Below the pieces are notes generated by a model. That model worked only from the letters and a program-made list of their open reading frames with translations, was not told the origin of the DNA and made no database searches. From Ascarosepion bandense (lineage: Eukaryota > Mollusca > Cephalopoda > Sepiida > Sepiidae): a DNA stretch of 64,000 nucleotides. This document shows positions 20,969 through 30,743 of this stretch, piece after piece. The stretch lies in contig JBBBDQ010000421.1 in the NCBI GenBank assembly GCA_037127315.1, positions 2,017,501 through 2,081,500 on the forward strand. The letters are read 5' to 3'. Within the stretch, counting starts at the first letter, position 1; every line of letters starts with the position of its first letter. The position numbers and the translations under genes are program-made.

Positions 20969-21312
20969 TTACTCCGTGGAAAAAAGGCATCCTGATCCCT
21001 GTTAACTGTTAAGGCATAAAAGACGATGAAACGAAACTCTTTATTTTTATGTTAAAACCCGGCACACGCAGTTTACCTGTTAGATCCGTGAAAGACAAGG
21101 CGTTAAATTGAACATTTATACAAAGCGGCTTACAAGCCAAAAAAACGTCTCGAATGACTATGAATATAGAGGAAAACCTTTAGGAGAGAACATATTTTAA
21201 GCTACTTGGAATAAGATAGATATCTGGTAAACAATAAATATCCACTGCGATGTACCGGAGACCATGTACACTTCTAGTCTTTTTAGACTTAAATCTAAAT
21301 CATTTAAAGCGA

Positions 21313-21351
<39 letters not shown>

Positions 21352-22150
21352 TTAAAATGCTCAATTAGAAAAAGTGATGATACCGATGGTTTGTTCCAGA
21401 GTTCCTTGCCCTATGTCAGTCATTATGCTCCCATCCTGGGGCAAGACTATCCAATGTCGTTAGGAAATGTTAACTTTACGGCTATATAGAGGGAAAGTGA
21501 AATAAACATGAGGACTCTCCAAGGACAATATTTTTCACTTCTGAGTTTTGTTGGCAAACGGGGTGAGAGTGAAAAGACATCTCAGTGCCTCTTAAACTTA
21601 CGACAAATTTCCGTTCCTACGATGCGTTGTAACGCGATTTTCCGTATAAGTCGAAACGTAACCGCGGTATTCTTTGAATAAGCATTTACGACACTCACCT
21701 ATGCTAAATCAATAGTCTAGAACATAACAAAACATTTCTATGACATTTGTTAACATAATTAGGACCAGCTTTTGAGATTTTACTCGCCCGATCGACTCAG
21801 CAGATTAAAAACTTAATTGGGCGATTAAAGGTTATTGCTTTACTCGCCCGCGTTCGATTAAAAATCTCGCAATGAAACGTTTCCCTTCAAATATAGAAAA
21901 AGGAAATCTGATTCTTTTTACAACCAAAAAGTATGCCATTGAAGATTCACAAGTTACTTAGACTGTCCTACAATGACATTATTGAACTCTGTCTCGCTTT
22001 TATCGTCCCGGTCAGTGTAAACCTTCGTTTAATTAACGCTTCCCGAGTTTAGCCAAAATGTCTCTGTCGCCCAGATTAAAGACGCTCACAGATTTATAGC
22101 AAGTAATTTGAAAAAATATTATCCTTGACTCAACATTTTCCTCCCCTCTT
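20969..22150. other. Unassigned; poly(A) 21313-21348
   Basis: Includes a ~35-bp A run with no element attached that I can identify. A short repeated word, TTTACTCGCCCG, occurs near 21780 and 21840. No gene is seen. Confidence 0.4.
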
Positions 22151-22184
22151 ACAAAAAGTAAAAACAAACATTTGAAAGAAAGGA

Positions 22185-22217
<33 letters not shown>

Positions 22218-22220
22218 AAA
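22185..22220. repeat. (CAA)n microsatellite
   Basis: CAA repeat of about 12 units, then A-rich sequence. Confidence 0.9.
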
Positions 22221-23359
22221 CAAAAATAATAAACGCATACTTCTTTCAACCACGCATCGAAAACAAATTATACAAGTAAGTAATTTTTTTCATATAAAAT
22301 AGTTGAGAAAATCATCTATGGGATGGATGTTGTAGTCAAACAGAACAAAGAAACTACGAATTCAGGTACCTTCAGTCAATTGCAAGAAAAAAAAAATGAT
22401 GTTAAAAAGGCTCAAACTTAAAAAAAAACAAAGTTTAATCATCAAAATGTTTAAGCTATTATTAAGAGGAAAGATCACATTTTGTTGTTATTTTTTTAAA
22501 GTTTTAAATACTTTCTAACACGTTCAAAATTTTAATTAAAATTTCATTTATTGTTTTCCGTCAGTGATTCACGCTATGTTTACGTAAGGCGACTATTAAG
22601 AAAATGGAGTCGGCCGAGTAAAATGATTTTGGGGCCAGTAAATTTTCCCTCGCTCTCGACCGCCGGTGAATTTTTTTTTTTTAATTTTGAATCTCAAAGG
22701 CTGATTAGGACTAAAAAACGCATCGGGGATATAAACATAATACATATAATGAAATCAAATGAAAATAATGTATGTAATGAAATGAAATTGTTTTAAGCTG
22801 CTTGTAAATCTATTGACAGTAATGTCGGTAGATGAGAAGACGAAGTGTAAGATCATGTCTCTTTTGCACGTCCTCGGAAGCGACAGCAAATTCAGGGAAG
22901 AAAGAAAAATAATCATGAGTTTGTTTTTCTTTTTTATCCGGAATTCACCAATTTATAGTTTAAGAAGAAAATGTACTTATCGCTTACAGGGTAACTCAAT
23001 ATGTATGCACATATGTACACTTATTAATGTTTATAAAACATGTTTTAAGGTACATAAAACACAATAAACCAAGGTCAATGGTGAAAAATATGCGTATGTA
23101 TATAGCTATATATACAAGGCAAACAGCTTAGGTTGAAACAAGGTTAATGGAAATTGCGTTGTAACCACGAGTTGTCGTGGGTTAGGACTGTTGTAACTTG
23201 GAGACTTATTGTATTGACCCCTTGTGCCCAGGAGCAATTTTTCCCCCGCCTTTTTCCACTGTGTTCAAAGTTGAGGAGAACAATCAGATCTCACAGGTAC
23301 TGCAACTGTAGAGTATTTTTCTAACGAGTTCAAGCTCACCGCATGTTATTTTTTGTTAG
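22221..23359. other. Unassigned
   Basis: AT-rich. Frames at 22551-22796 and 22813-23067 are low complexity without domains. No promoter or splice structure stands out. Confidence 0.4.
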
Positions 23360-23395
23360 GCATGTGGAATCAGAAAAGGGAAATTTTTAGCGTGT
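23360..23395 (+). repeat. Repeat J fragment, target of SINE-A
   Basis: AGAAAAGGGAAATTTTTAGC and the following GTGT word continue after the SINE at 23713-23748 (GGGGTATGCACACGCCACTC). The uninterrupted relative is at 46975-47030 (GGGGCAATTTTAGCGTGTTA, GTGTATACACACGCCAGCCA). Confidence 0.6.
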
Positions 23396-23408
23396 TGTAT
23401 AGCAGTGG

Positions 23409-23712
23409 ATGTGCGTTGTGGTACAGTGGATATCGGCTCGGAACAAGAAATCAGAGAGCCGCGTTCGAATTCCAGTTGAATCCATTGTATTCACTTACGC
23501 GCAAATACCCTTGGGAAAGGTATTAATCCGTCTCTTCCTTCCAGTTATGGGTTAAATAGCAGGACAGATTGGGTTCTATAGCCTTGGTCGGCAACCAGTC
23601 TACCGCAGAAAGCAATGGCAACCTACTGCGGGATAATCTTCTGCCCAGTCAGTCATGTCTCTTTCGAGACATGATCGCCCAAGCGTGTATCACGTATGGC
23701 ACTTTAACTGAC
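23409..23712 (+). mobile_element. SINE-A with 13-bp target duplication
   Basis: The best SINE-A copy: A box region GTGGTACAGTGGATATCGG, B box GCGTTCGAATTCC, full body and 3' end GGCACTTTAACTGACTG. It is flanked by TGTATAGCAGTGG at 23396-23408 and again at 23713-23725, a perfect 13-bp duplication that fits target-primed reverse transcription by a LINE. There is no poly(A). Confidence 0.9.
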
Positions 23713-23748
23713 TGTATAGCAGTGGGGTATGCACACGCCACTCATATA

Positions 23749-23868
23749 TACGGTCATGTCACGCTGAATACACCGGTTCCTGCTCGATTACCGAAGTTAA
23801 GCAACGTTGAGCCTGGTCAGTATTTAGATGGGTGACCGCCTGGGAATATCAGGTGCTGTAAGCGTTTA
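23749..23868 (+). pseudogene. 5S rRNA-derived unit of a composite SINE
   Basis: About 120 bp collinear with animal 5S rRNA, including ATACACCGGTTCC, GAAGTTAAGCAACGTTGAGC and GATGGGTGACCGCCTGGGAA, and the terminal GGTGCTGTAAGC. The internal control region (A box, intermediate element, C box) is largely kept. It runs without a gap into a SINE-A head at 23873, and the same junction occurs at 42.48 kb, so this is part of a retroposon and not a functional gene. Confidence 0.85.
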
Positions 23869-23872
23869 TTGT

Positions 23873-24040
23873 CGGATGTGCGTTGTAGTGCGGTGGATAT
23901 CAGCTTGAAAAGGGAAATCGGTGAGCCGAGCTCCAATTCCAGTCGAACATTCTGCATTCACTTACGCACTGGTACCCTTGGGAAAGGTATTAATCCGTCT
24001 CTTTCCTCCAGTTATGGGTTAAATAACTGAGGTCTGCTGT
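23873..24040 (+). mobile_element. SINE-A part of the 5S-tRNA composite
   Basis: CGGATGTGCGTTGTAGTGCG, a B-box-like GCTCCAATTCC (degraded) and the body GGGAAAGGTATTAATCCGTC up to GGGTTAAATAA. The 3' third of SINE-A is missing; instead CTGAGGTCT follows, as also in the copy at 42.7 kb, so the composite may have its own 3' end. Confidence 0.75.
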
Positions 24041-24190
24041 TCATGTGATCTGTGGAAAACTTCTGCACCGATTGTTTGTTATCAGCAGTTCTAAAGTGTG
24101 GATGGTGCTACACAAGCCTTCACAACTCGAAACAATTCTTTGTGTGACAGTCTGAGTTAGACACTCATACGTCGAAATTGACGGGTGAGT

Positions 24191-24226
<36 letters not shown>

Positions 24227-24499
24227 TAGATAACTACAATCTTCAAAAAGTTAAATATAACGACAATCGGCATCTTGTAACATTTTTATCTTTTCCTCAA
24301 TCCTCCTCATTCGGAATATTTTCATTCTCATATATATTTGTGTGTGTGCGTGTATATATATAATCTTTTAATCCCAAGCAAGATAACAATGCCACGAGAA
24401 CACACGAGTTAAAGGGAGAGAATGAGAATAAAAATATTCAGGATGAGGAGGATTGACGAAATGACAATATATATATATATATATCTTTAAAAAGAATAG
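24041..24499. other. Unassigned with short (TA)n tracts
   Basis: TA runs at 24193-24223 and 24466-24484. A short piece, ATCCCAAGCAAGATAACAAT near 24370, resembles a diverged LINE/SINE-B tail on the minus strand. No gene. Confidence 0.4.
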
Positions 24500-24504
24500 A
24501 CGTC

Positions 24505-24739
24505 ATAATTATCCTAAAACCCGAGGAACCTTTCGGCCAACACTTATCAAGGGCTTCGTTGGCTTAAATTATAAAGGGTCATAGACAAGGACAAGACCAA
24601 AAGGGAATACTCACAATACTGGGAGAAGATGGAACTCGTTTAAAAGTAAACTTTAATGAAAAACAAAAAAAATTTAAATGTAAGGGGGGTGTATACATAT
24701 AATTCCACAAGAGTGAAATAAAAGAGAAAAATGTTACAC
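24505..24739 (-). repeat. PLE 3' terminal region
   Basis: Lies downstream of the PLE frame. On the minus strand it reads CCCTTGATAAGTGTTGGCCG followed by AAAGGTTCC, with GCCAAC/GTTGGC able to pair. The layout matches the TTGATAA-hairpin-GAAAG pattern of 2391 and 5519. Confidence 0.5.
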
Positions 24740-25567
24740 TCACAAACTCGCCAGTAATTGCAAGGAGCGAAGGAACTGCTCTTTCTGCCTGCACAGGCTC
24801 GGCTGCTGGATCTTTAGGCAAATAGCCTCCAAAACACGAAGATGATATGCCGATCGAGCACTGTGCAGAACAGAAAACCAATTGTCCTCATACGAGGAGG
24901 CACATGCTTGATTGTCCAGCAGGTGTTGGCCAATTGCTGAATCCGGAACTGCTTGGGTTGTTCTTATAGTTCTAAGAGGGCTGCCTGAACGTATATTCGC
25001 GGGGACGTGTTGCGCAACCCGCGTCTCCAACCTCAGATTGGTTCGTCCTATATATGCTGCATCGCAACAGCATTGAAATTTATAAACAACAGAGCTTTTC
25101 CGAAAATAGGACAACCGATCCTTAACGAAAGATAGAAACACAGGTTTTGTCTTAAAAACAACACGCAACTGCACTGAAAAATAACCGGACGAAACACATG
25201 CCGAAACTTTGTCAGTAACAGTTATACATTTCCTTCCAAGCCAGGGTAATTTAAGGTACAAAGGACAGCGACTAGCCCCTTCAACTTTTGGTTCTTTAAA
25301 ACGTTTGATCTTACGATCAATAACCCATTTTACTACATTAATTGGGTACCCATTCCCTTCGAAAATATTTTGCAGGCGTATTAATTTGCTAGCCAAATAC
25401 TCCGGAGAACAAATATTTAGGGTACGGTGAACCAAAGCTTCTATTAGACCAATTTTACGGGACTTAGGAACAAATGAGTTCCAATTAGTGTACAAACCAG
25501 TGAAAGTAGGTTTGCGAAATACCGAAGTCACGAAAACCTCGTCCAGTCGCTGAACATAGACTTCCAA
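24740..25567 (-). pseudogene. 5'-truncated PLE protein: RT end plus GIY-YIG
   Basis: 275 uninterrupted residues. The N-terminal part (VTSVFRKPTFTGLYTNWNSF) is the segment following the RT palm in Penelope-like elements; the same block occurs in the copy at 28.47 kb. The C-terminal part has VVYKFQCCCDAAYIGRTNLR, a GIY-YIG endonuclease signature with a preceding cysteine cluster, then a conserved C-terminal helix region. PLEs use this single-strand nuclease to prime reverse transcription (family knowledge). The RT palm and fingers are missing because the element stops at about 25573, where SINE-B sequence begins. It is open but cannot be autonomous. Confidence 0.85.
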
Positions 25568-25574
25568 AAATGGA

Positions 25575-25757
25575 AGTTTAGTCTATCTAATCCAATTGAA
25601 AACAAAAAAAAAAAAAAAAAAAATGAAAAAAGAAAAGAGTAAAAAGATTGGAAAAGAGAAAGCCGGAAACCACATTCTAAACAGGGAACGAGGGATGAGC
25701 CTCTTCACCTGTTCAATAGACGTGGGTGGAGTGTGAACCAGGCGATAGTTTAGTCTA
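25575..25757 (-). mobile_element. SINE-B body joined to the PLE truncation
   Basis: GTTTAGTCTATCTAATCCAA, a ~20-bp A run, GAAAGCCGGAAACCACATTC and GGGATGAGCCTCTTCACCTG, GAGTGTGAACCAGGCGATAG. It has no LINE-type tail. It directly abuts the truncated 5' end of the PLE at about 25573. Confidence 0.8.
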
Positions 25758-25764
25758 TAATACA

Positions 25765-26150
25765 TACATACGTACGTAGGCATATACTATTTCAACAATT
25801 TCTACTATGAACATTTTCTACAAATCTTGATACATTTAACTCAACTTTATCATTGAACACGAACTCTACCCTTAAGTTTATAATGTTTCTAATTCCACAT
25901 TAACTTCTACAACTTGTGTTATTCTTTCCTTTTAATAAATTTCTATTTTACAATGTAAAATGTATATTTTATTCTTAAACTATTTGACACAATTCAAGAC
26001 GTTCCATCCTGCCGACAACCAACCTTCTAATAATTCTGATAATGATAATTCTGCATAAATCCTGTAAGCTGTAGGGAGTTCGGTTATGTCTGACACAAGG
26101 CCGAATCAAAGAAACATTAACCAGCCCCTACCGCTATGTTTAATGTTTCT
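25765..26150 (+). repeat. Repeat I, copy 2
   Basis: Matches 19095-19450 throughout. Its last ~20 bp (TTTAATGTTTCTTTGATTCG at about 26137-26157) are an inverted copy of the preceding CGAATCAAAGAAACATTAA, forming a small palindrome just before the long (TA)n. Confidence 0.7.
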
Positions 26151-26159
26151 TTGATTCGG

Positions 26160-26680
<521 letters not shown>

Positions 26681-26835
26681 AAAAGCAAAGCAACCGGTTA
26701 TATAGATATATATAACCGGTTGCTTTGCTTTTTAATACCATTTCATAATGTGTAACATCAAGCTACACACCATAATTTCTTTAATTAAATTTCATACTTA
26801 CAAAAACATTTTCAAATAGTTAAAAATTAGGTACA
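26681..26835 (+). repeat. PLE pLTR, left copy, with inverted start
   Basis: AACCGGTTGCTTTGC at 26714 starts a ~120-bp terminal segment (AATACCATTTCATAATGTGT, AACATCAAGCTACACACC, CTTACAAAAACATTTTCAAA) repeated at 29336-29442 and 29801-29908. It is preceded by its own inverted start: 26681-26704 and 26709-26732 are perfect 24-bp reverse complements. Penelope-like elements commonly carry such pLTR and inverted fragments. Confidence 0.8.
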
Positions 26836-26843
26836 GCCTTAAT

Positions 26844-27059
26844 TTGATTAAGAAATTCAATAAAATACTGCTACTTAAGGCTACAATAAGATCTGCAAAT
26901 ACTAAGAATTATTTTTTCCATAAGTGTATTCGCTACCAGGCTTGCACCTCCTCAATTCAATTTAAAATTAAGAGGGCAAAATTACAACCTACTTGGAAAA
27001 TTGAATGTGTCTTCATTAAAGACTCCATTCAACAATTTTCAACGAGAAGCCTGAGTTAA
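26844..27059 (+). pseudogene. PLE ORF, N-terminal piece
   Basis: 71 codons starting just after the pLTR, in the same frame as the next PLE segment and ending in a TAA at 27057-27059. Lysine-rich with no domain I recognise. Position and frame suggest it is the start of the PLE polyprotein, cut off by a stop. Confidence 0.5.
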
Positions 27060-27071
27060 AAGCTGGAATAC

Positions 27072-27890
27072 ATGAGATTGTGGTGTTATTGCAGGAATTT
27101 GGTTTCCTTCTTTGACTGGATAAGGTTCTCCCAGTATTTGGGATGGGTCTATCGACGTGAGTGTGACAAACTATTGACTAAGCATAACGCTAAGTTAAAA
27201 ATTCTTGTACACAAGAGATATGGAAGCGTATTGGAACCTAATTTAAATAATATCATTAACTTGTCATCCCATGAACTAACTGAGCTCGAATCTTTTGTTC
27301 TTGCTCATGGATTGGATTTCTGCATTCCACCATTTATGCCTGACAAGGAGAAGATTTTTTCAGAGTTTGAAGTCTTTTTTGCTCAGTTGGCGAGACTTAA
27401 ACCTTTTTTCTCTGATGCGGTTAGCAATTTGAAAGCCCAATTGAATCATTCAGCACACATGCTTGCGAGTTCCTCTGTTGCTTCAACTGAATCCAAGTGG
27501 ACAGCTGAAGATCTACGTGTACTTAATTCACTGAGGAATAACTTCGATTTGGTGATCTCCAGACCAGATAAAGGTGCTGGTGTTGTCATTCTGGATCGGG
27601 CAGATTATGTGTTCAAGATATCTTTAAATTTGAATGATACTTCAAAATTTACAAATCTTGGATCTGCTGATTCGTGTGATGGGACTGCCTCAAGTGAAAT
27701 AAAATTTCAAAAATCACTCTTGATGTGGGTAAAAAGTAGGGTTCTTTCTAAAGAATTTTCCAATGAGATTCGTCCATCTGCATCCATTCCTCCCCAGATA
27801 TATGTTCTTCCAAAAATCCACAAGGATGGAGTACCATTGAAATCTATTCTATCAATGGTTGGATCAGCACAACACAAAGTAGAAAAATGA
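27072..27890 (+). pseudogene. PLE reverse transcriptase, N-terminal part
   Basis: 272 residues. The C-terminal half carries the PLE finger blocks VISRPDKGAGVVILDRADYV and QIYVLPKIHKDGVPLKSILS. The frame ends in a TGA at 27888-27890 but continues in the same frame into the palm, so it is a single in-frame stop in an otherwise continuous RT. Upstream it is in frame with 26844-27059. Confidence 0.85.
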
Positions 27891-28628
27891 TTGTCTTCTC
27901 CTTTGGAACCAGTGTTGCAACACTTAAGTGGATTTTGTTTGAAGGATTTATTTTCCTTTGTTGACTACATCCAAAATGTGTCTTCTCCATGTAAGTTCAT
28001 GTGTCCCTTGGATGTTTCTTCATTATATACTTGTGTACCTCTTTTGGAGACAATAGATACATGCCGTGATTTACTTTATCGTAGTTCTATGTCTCCACCT
28101 AGCATACCTGAATCGGGTTTTGTGGAGTTAATGAAATTTGCTACGTCATCTGTGGAATTCAGCTTTAATAATTCTATGTATCGACATATTCACGGAGTCT
28201 CGATGGGCTCTTCTTTGGGTCCAGCACTTGCCAATATTTTTGTGGGCTTTCACGAGGAGAGAATACGCAGTAGTTTACTCCGCCCTCAACTGTATTGTCG
28301 ATATGTGGACGACACTTTTTGTTTATTTGATAATGAAGTTGAGTCAGACCAGTTTCTCTCTTTTCTTAATAATATCCATCCAGCACTGAGGTTTACTGTT
28401 GAGAAAGAATCAAATTCTCAACTAGTTTTTTTAGATGTCATAGTACATTGGACACCTACAACTTTTCTCACCTCTGTCTATAGGAAACCAACATTTGTGG
28501 GGTTATATACGCGTTGGGATTCCTTTTGTTCTAAAAAACGTAAGATAAAAATTATTAGAACCACAGTTCACAGGGCATTAATGATTTGTTCTGAGTTTTT
28601 TTTTTATTTTTATTTTTTTATTTATTGA
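27891..28628 (+). pseudogene. PLE reverse transcriptase, palm part
   Basis: 245 residues with FMCPLDVSSLYTCVPL (motif A), GVSMGSSLGPALANIFVGFH (motif B) and the catalytic CRYVDDTFCLFD (YVDD; nucleotides about 28302-28313), then LVFLDVIV and VYRKPTFVGLYTRWDSF. The frame runs out in a T-rich stretch at about 28590-28628, where sequence appears inserted. The GIY-YIG part resumes in another frame. Confidence 0.9.
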
Positions 28629-28780
28629 TGATTGAATTAGTTTTGTGAAGGAAACCTTATGCAGTTTAGGTTATCCACCCGACACTGTTCATTCAGTCAT
28701 CCTTAACAAGATTTCTGAATTCAAAAAGGATAAGCCCATTACTGCTAAAAAATGCCCCGTTTATCTGAGATTTCCTTGGA

Positions 28781-29230
28781 TTGGATAAAAGTGTGAAAGC
28801 ATGGCTTGACAAATTTCATCTGAAGTTCATTGTTGTTTTTTTCTCGGCCGAGGAACGTATAGTATTTCAAACCCGGCCTATGTTATGTTCTGCACGCAAG
28901 GATGTTCTTCCTCCCCGCCAAATTAATTCCATAATTTATAAATATAATTGTAGTTGTGGAGCTGACTACATAGGAAGAACAACTCAGCATCTTGACATGA
29001 GAATAAAGCAACATGTCCCCACTAAAATAAGAAACTACATCTTGCCTCTAAATGGAATCGTTCTAAATAAATGTGTGCAGCTAATTTTAGTGAAGATTGA
29101 TTCACTGTTGTGTCTCGATCTCACTCATTGTTCCATCTTAAGGTGCTGGAGGCTTTATATATCGGGTCCCGCAAACCTTCACCGTTGCAAACAGCGTGAG
29201 TTGATGGGACTCGATATTATTAGCCTCTAG
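28781..29230 (+). pseudogene. PLE GIY-YIG endonuclease part
   Basis: 149 residues. IIYKYNCSCGADYIGRTTQH is the GIY-YIG core with its cysteines, followed by RIKQHVPTKI. The alignment with the minus-strand PLE at 24740-25567 runs to the C-terminus. It lies in a different frame from the palm segment, so at least one frameshift separates them. The stop is followed by the second pLTR after about 70 bp. Confidence 0.85.
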
Positions 29231-29299
29231 CTCCTTGCATTCACTTTTCTTTTCATTCTCCTCATTTTCCATGACACACTTTATTTTAATTCCAATTTT

Positions 29300-29445
29300 A
29301 AATCTCCCGTAGAGACCCGACGAGCGGGACCGAAACCGGTTGCTTCGTTTTTAATACCATTTCATAATGTGTAACATCAAGCTATACACTTTTATTTCTT
29401 TAATTTAATTTTGTACTTACAAAAACATTTTCAAATATATATATA
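29300..29445 (+). repeat. PLE pLTR, second copy
   Basis: GACCCGACGAGCGGGACCGAAACCGG and on to CATTTTCAAATATATA. The hammerhead-like core here reads CCGACGA (U4 changed to C) and stem II is imperfect, so it looks decayed compared with the third copy. Confidence 0.75.
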
Positions 29446-29459
29446 TATATTATTTATAT

Positions 29460-29474
29460 ATTATATATATAACG

Positions 29475-29521
<47 letters not shown>

Positions 29522-29543
29522 CACCTTCTAAAGAATAAAAAGG
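29460..29543. repeat. (TA)n between PLE terminal copies
   Basis: AT-only words and about 44 bp of TA separate the second pLTR from the duplicated 3' end. Confidence 0.9.
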
Positions 29544-29908
29544 GTGCAGCTAATTTTAGTGAAGATTGTTTCACTGTTGTGTCCCGATCTCACTCTTCAT
29601 TCCATCTTAAGGTACTGGAGGCTTTATATATCGGGTCCCGCAAACCTTCACTGTGCAAACAGCATGAGTTGTTGGGACTCGATATTAGTAGTCTTTAGCT
29701 CTTTGCATTCACAATTTTTTTCTTTCCCCTCATTTTCCATGACAAACTTTATTTTAATTTCAATTAGAATATCCCGTAAAGGCCTGACGAGCGGGAGCGA
29801 AACCGGTTGCTTCGCTTTTTAATACCATTTCATAATGTGTAACATCAAGCTACACACCTTTATTTCTTTAATTAAATTTTGTACTTACAAAAGCATTTTC
29901 AAATATGT
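29544..29908 (+). repeat. PLE 3' end duplication with third pLTR
   Basis: 29544-29700 repeats the last ~50 codons of the PLE frame (QLILVKIVSLLCPDLT, YISGPANLHC). It is followed by a 3' UTR with the best hammerhead-like core (29780-29812) and a third pLTR to about 29908. It is therefore a second, severely truncated PLE copy arranged in tandem. Confidence 0.8.
29776..29815 (+). ncRNA. Hammerhead-ribozyme-like motif in PLE pLTR
   Basis: CTGACGA at 29784-29790, short stem II GC-GGGA-GC, GAAA at 29799-29802, then CCGGTT with predicted cleavage after 29808. Stem I pairs AGGC (29780-29783) with GCTT (29809-29812). Stem III has no loop, but CCGG is self-complementary, as expected for ribozymes that work as dimers. 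Penelope-like elements are known to carry minimal type I hammerheads in their pLTRs. Activity is not shown. Confidence 0.65.
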
Positions 29909-29919
29909 CTCCTTCTACC

Positions 29920-30056
29920 GAGCGCCCATAGCTCAGATGTAGAATCGCCGACTGACGCCAATTCGGTCTAGTTTCAATCCTGGGTTAAAAGTAATCGGAG
30001 GTCCAACCGTACCGATGAGCTGTGGTACAGCGAAACAGATCTGTCTGCGGATGACT
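29920..30056 (+). mobile_element. SINE-C, (TA)n-tailed tRNA-like
   Basis: GCGCCCATAGCTCAGATGTA is a tRNA-like 5' end with an A box and TAGTTTCAATCCTGG a B box. The 3' part has GATGAGCTGTGGTACAGCGA and ends in GATGACTATATA. Two more copies (31248, and 46868 on the minus strand) also end in TA repeats. Confidence 0.8.
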
Positions 30057-30690
30057 ATATATATATATATATATAGTCATTCGCAGACATATATATGTGT
30101 GTGTTTATAAGAATAATAATAGAATTTTATTGAGATCTATCTTAAAATTTAAAATTTAAAACTTATCCTTCATTTTTATATATCCAAAAATTCCTATAAC
30201 ATTTTTTACATTTCTTATTTAATTCAACAAAATTTTGGGGTAAATTTTTAGCAGTCTAATGATTAAATAATATATAATGCATCTGTTCCTTTTTCTTCCT
30301 TCTCCTTTTCTTTTTTCCTCCTCTTTTCTTTCATCATCGAAGTCGTCATCAGTCGTTACCTTGGTTACTAAGAAAATTTCTATATCATATTTCTCTGTTA
30401 ACTCCCCCCTGGTCTTCTCTTTTGTCTTTTCTTTCCTTTCCTTTTCCCCTACCACTTCTATCCTTTATTTTAACTTTTGACCTTTTTATTCTCACAGACG
30501 TATTGTAAAGTTTTCTAATATCGATTCATCAATCTCTGTCTGCTTTTCCCCTCTTTCTTACGTCGTGCTGACAAATTCAAATAATTTTTTTTAATCCCAG
30601 CCCTTTTTAACTTCCTGTGCATGGATATGATTTTGGGCTTCTTCCGGTACAGATATTTTGTAACATATTTGAATCAATAAAGTTTTTGTT
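30057..30690. other. AT/CT-rich, nothing coding
   Basis: Begins with a small palindrome: CTGCGGATGACTATA and TATAGTCATTCGCAG flank the SINE-C (TA)n. 30277-30480 is CT-rich (open on both strands, no domain). No gene. Confidence 0.5.
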
Positions 30691-30696
30691 TTCGAC

Positions 30697-30743
30697 TGTT
30701 GCTGATGAAGCGAGAATTTTCTCGCTGAAATGTCCATCCAACG
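30697..30743 (+). ncRNA. Hammerhead-ribozyme-like motif, isolated
   Basis: CTGATGA (30702-30708), a perfect 8-bp stem II AGCGAGAA/TTCTCGCT with a TT loop (30709-30726), GAAA (30727-30730) and TGTC, predicted cleavage after 30734. All conserved core bases of a hammerhead are present. Stem III is minimal and stem I starts with two pairs (G30701-C30735, T30700-A30736) before a mismatch. There is no PLE frame next to it, so it may be an orphan terminal remnant. Confidence 0.55.

Noticed and set aside
23569..23835. 88-codon frame
   Set aside because: Runs through SINE-A and the 5S unit; composition only.
23749..23868. Functional 5S rRNA gene
   Set aside because: Multiple substitutions, no terminator T-run at the 3' end, and the same fusion to SINE-A occurs at 42.48 kb.
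29920..30056. Functional tRNA gene
   Set aside because: A- and B-box words are present, but no acceptor stem or cloverleaf pairs; it is a SINE head.
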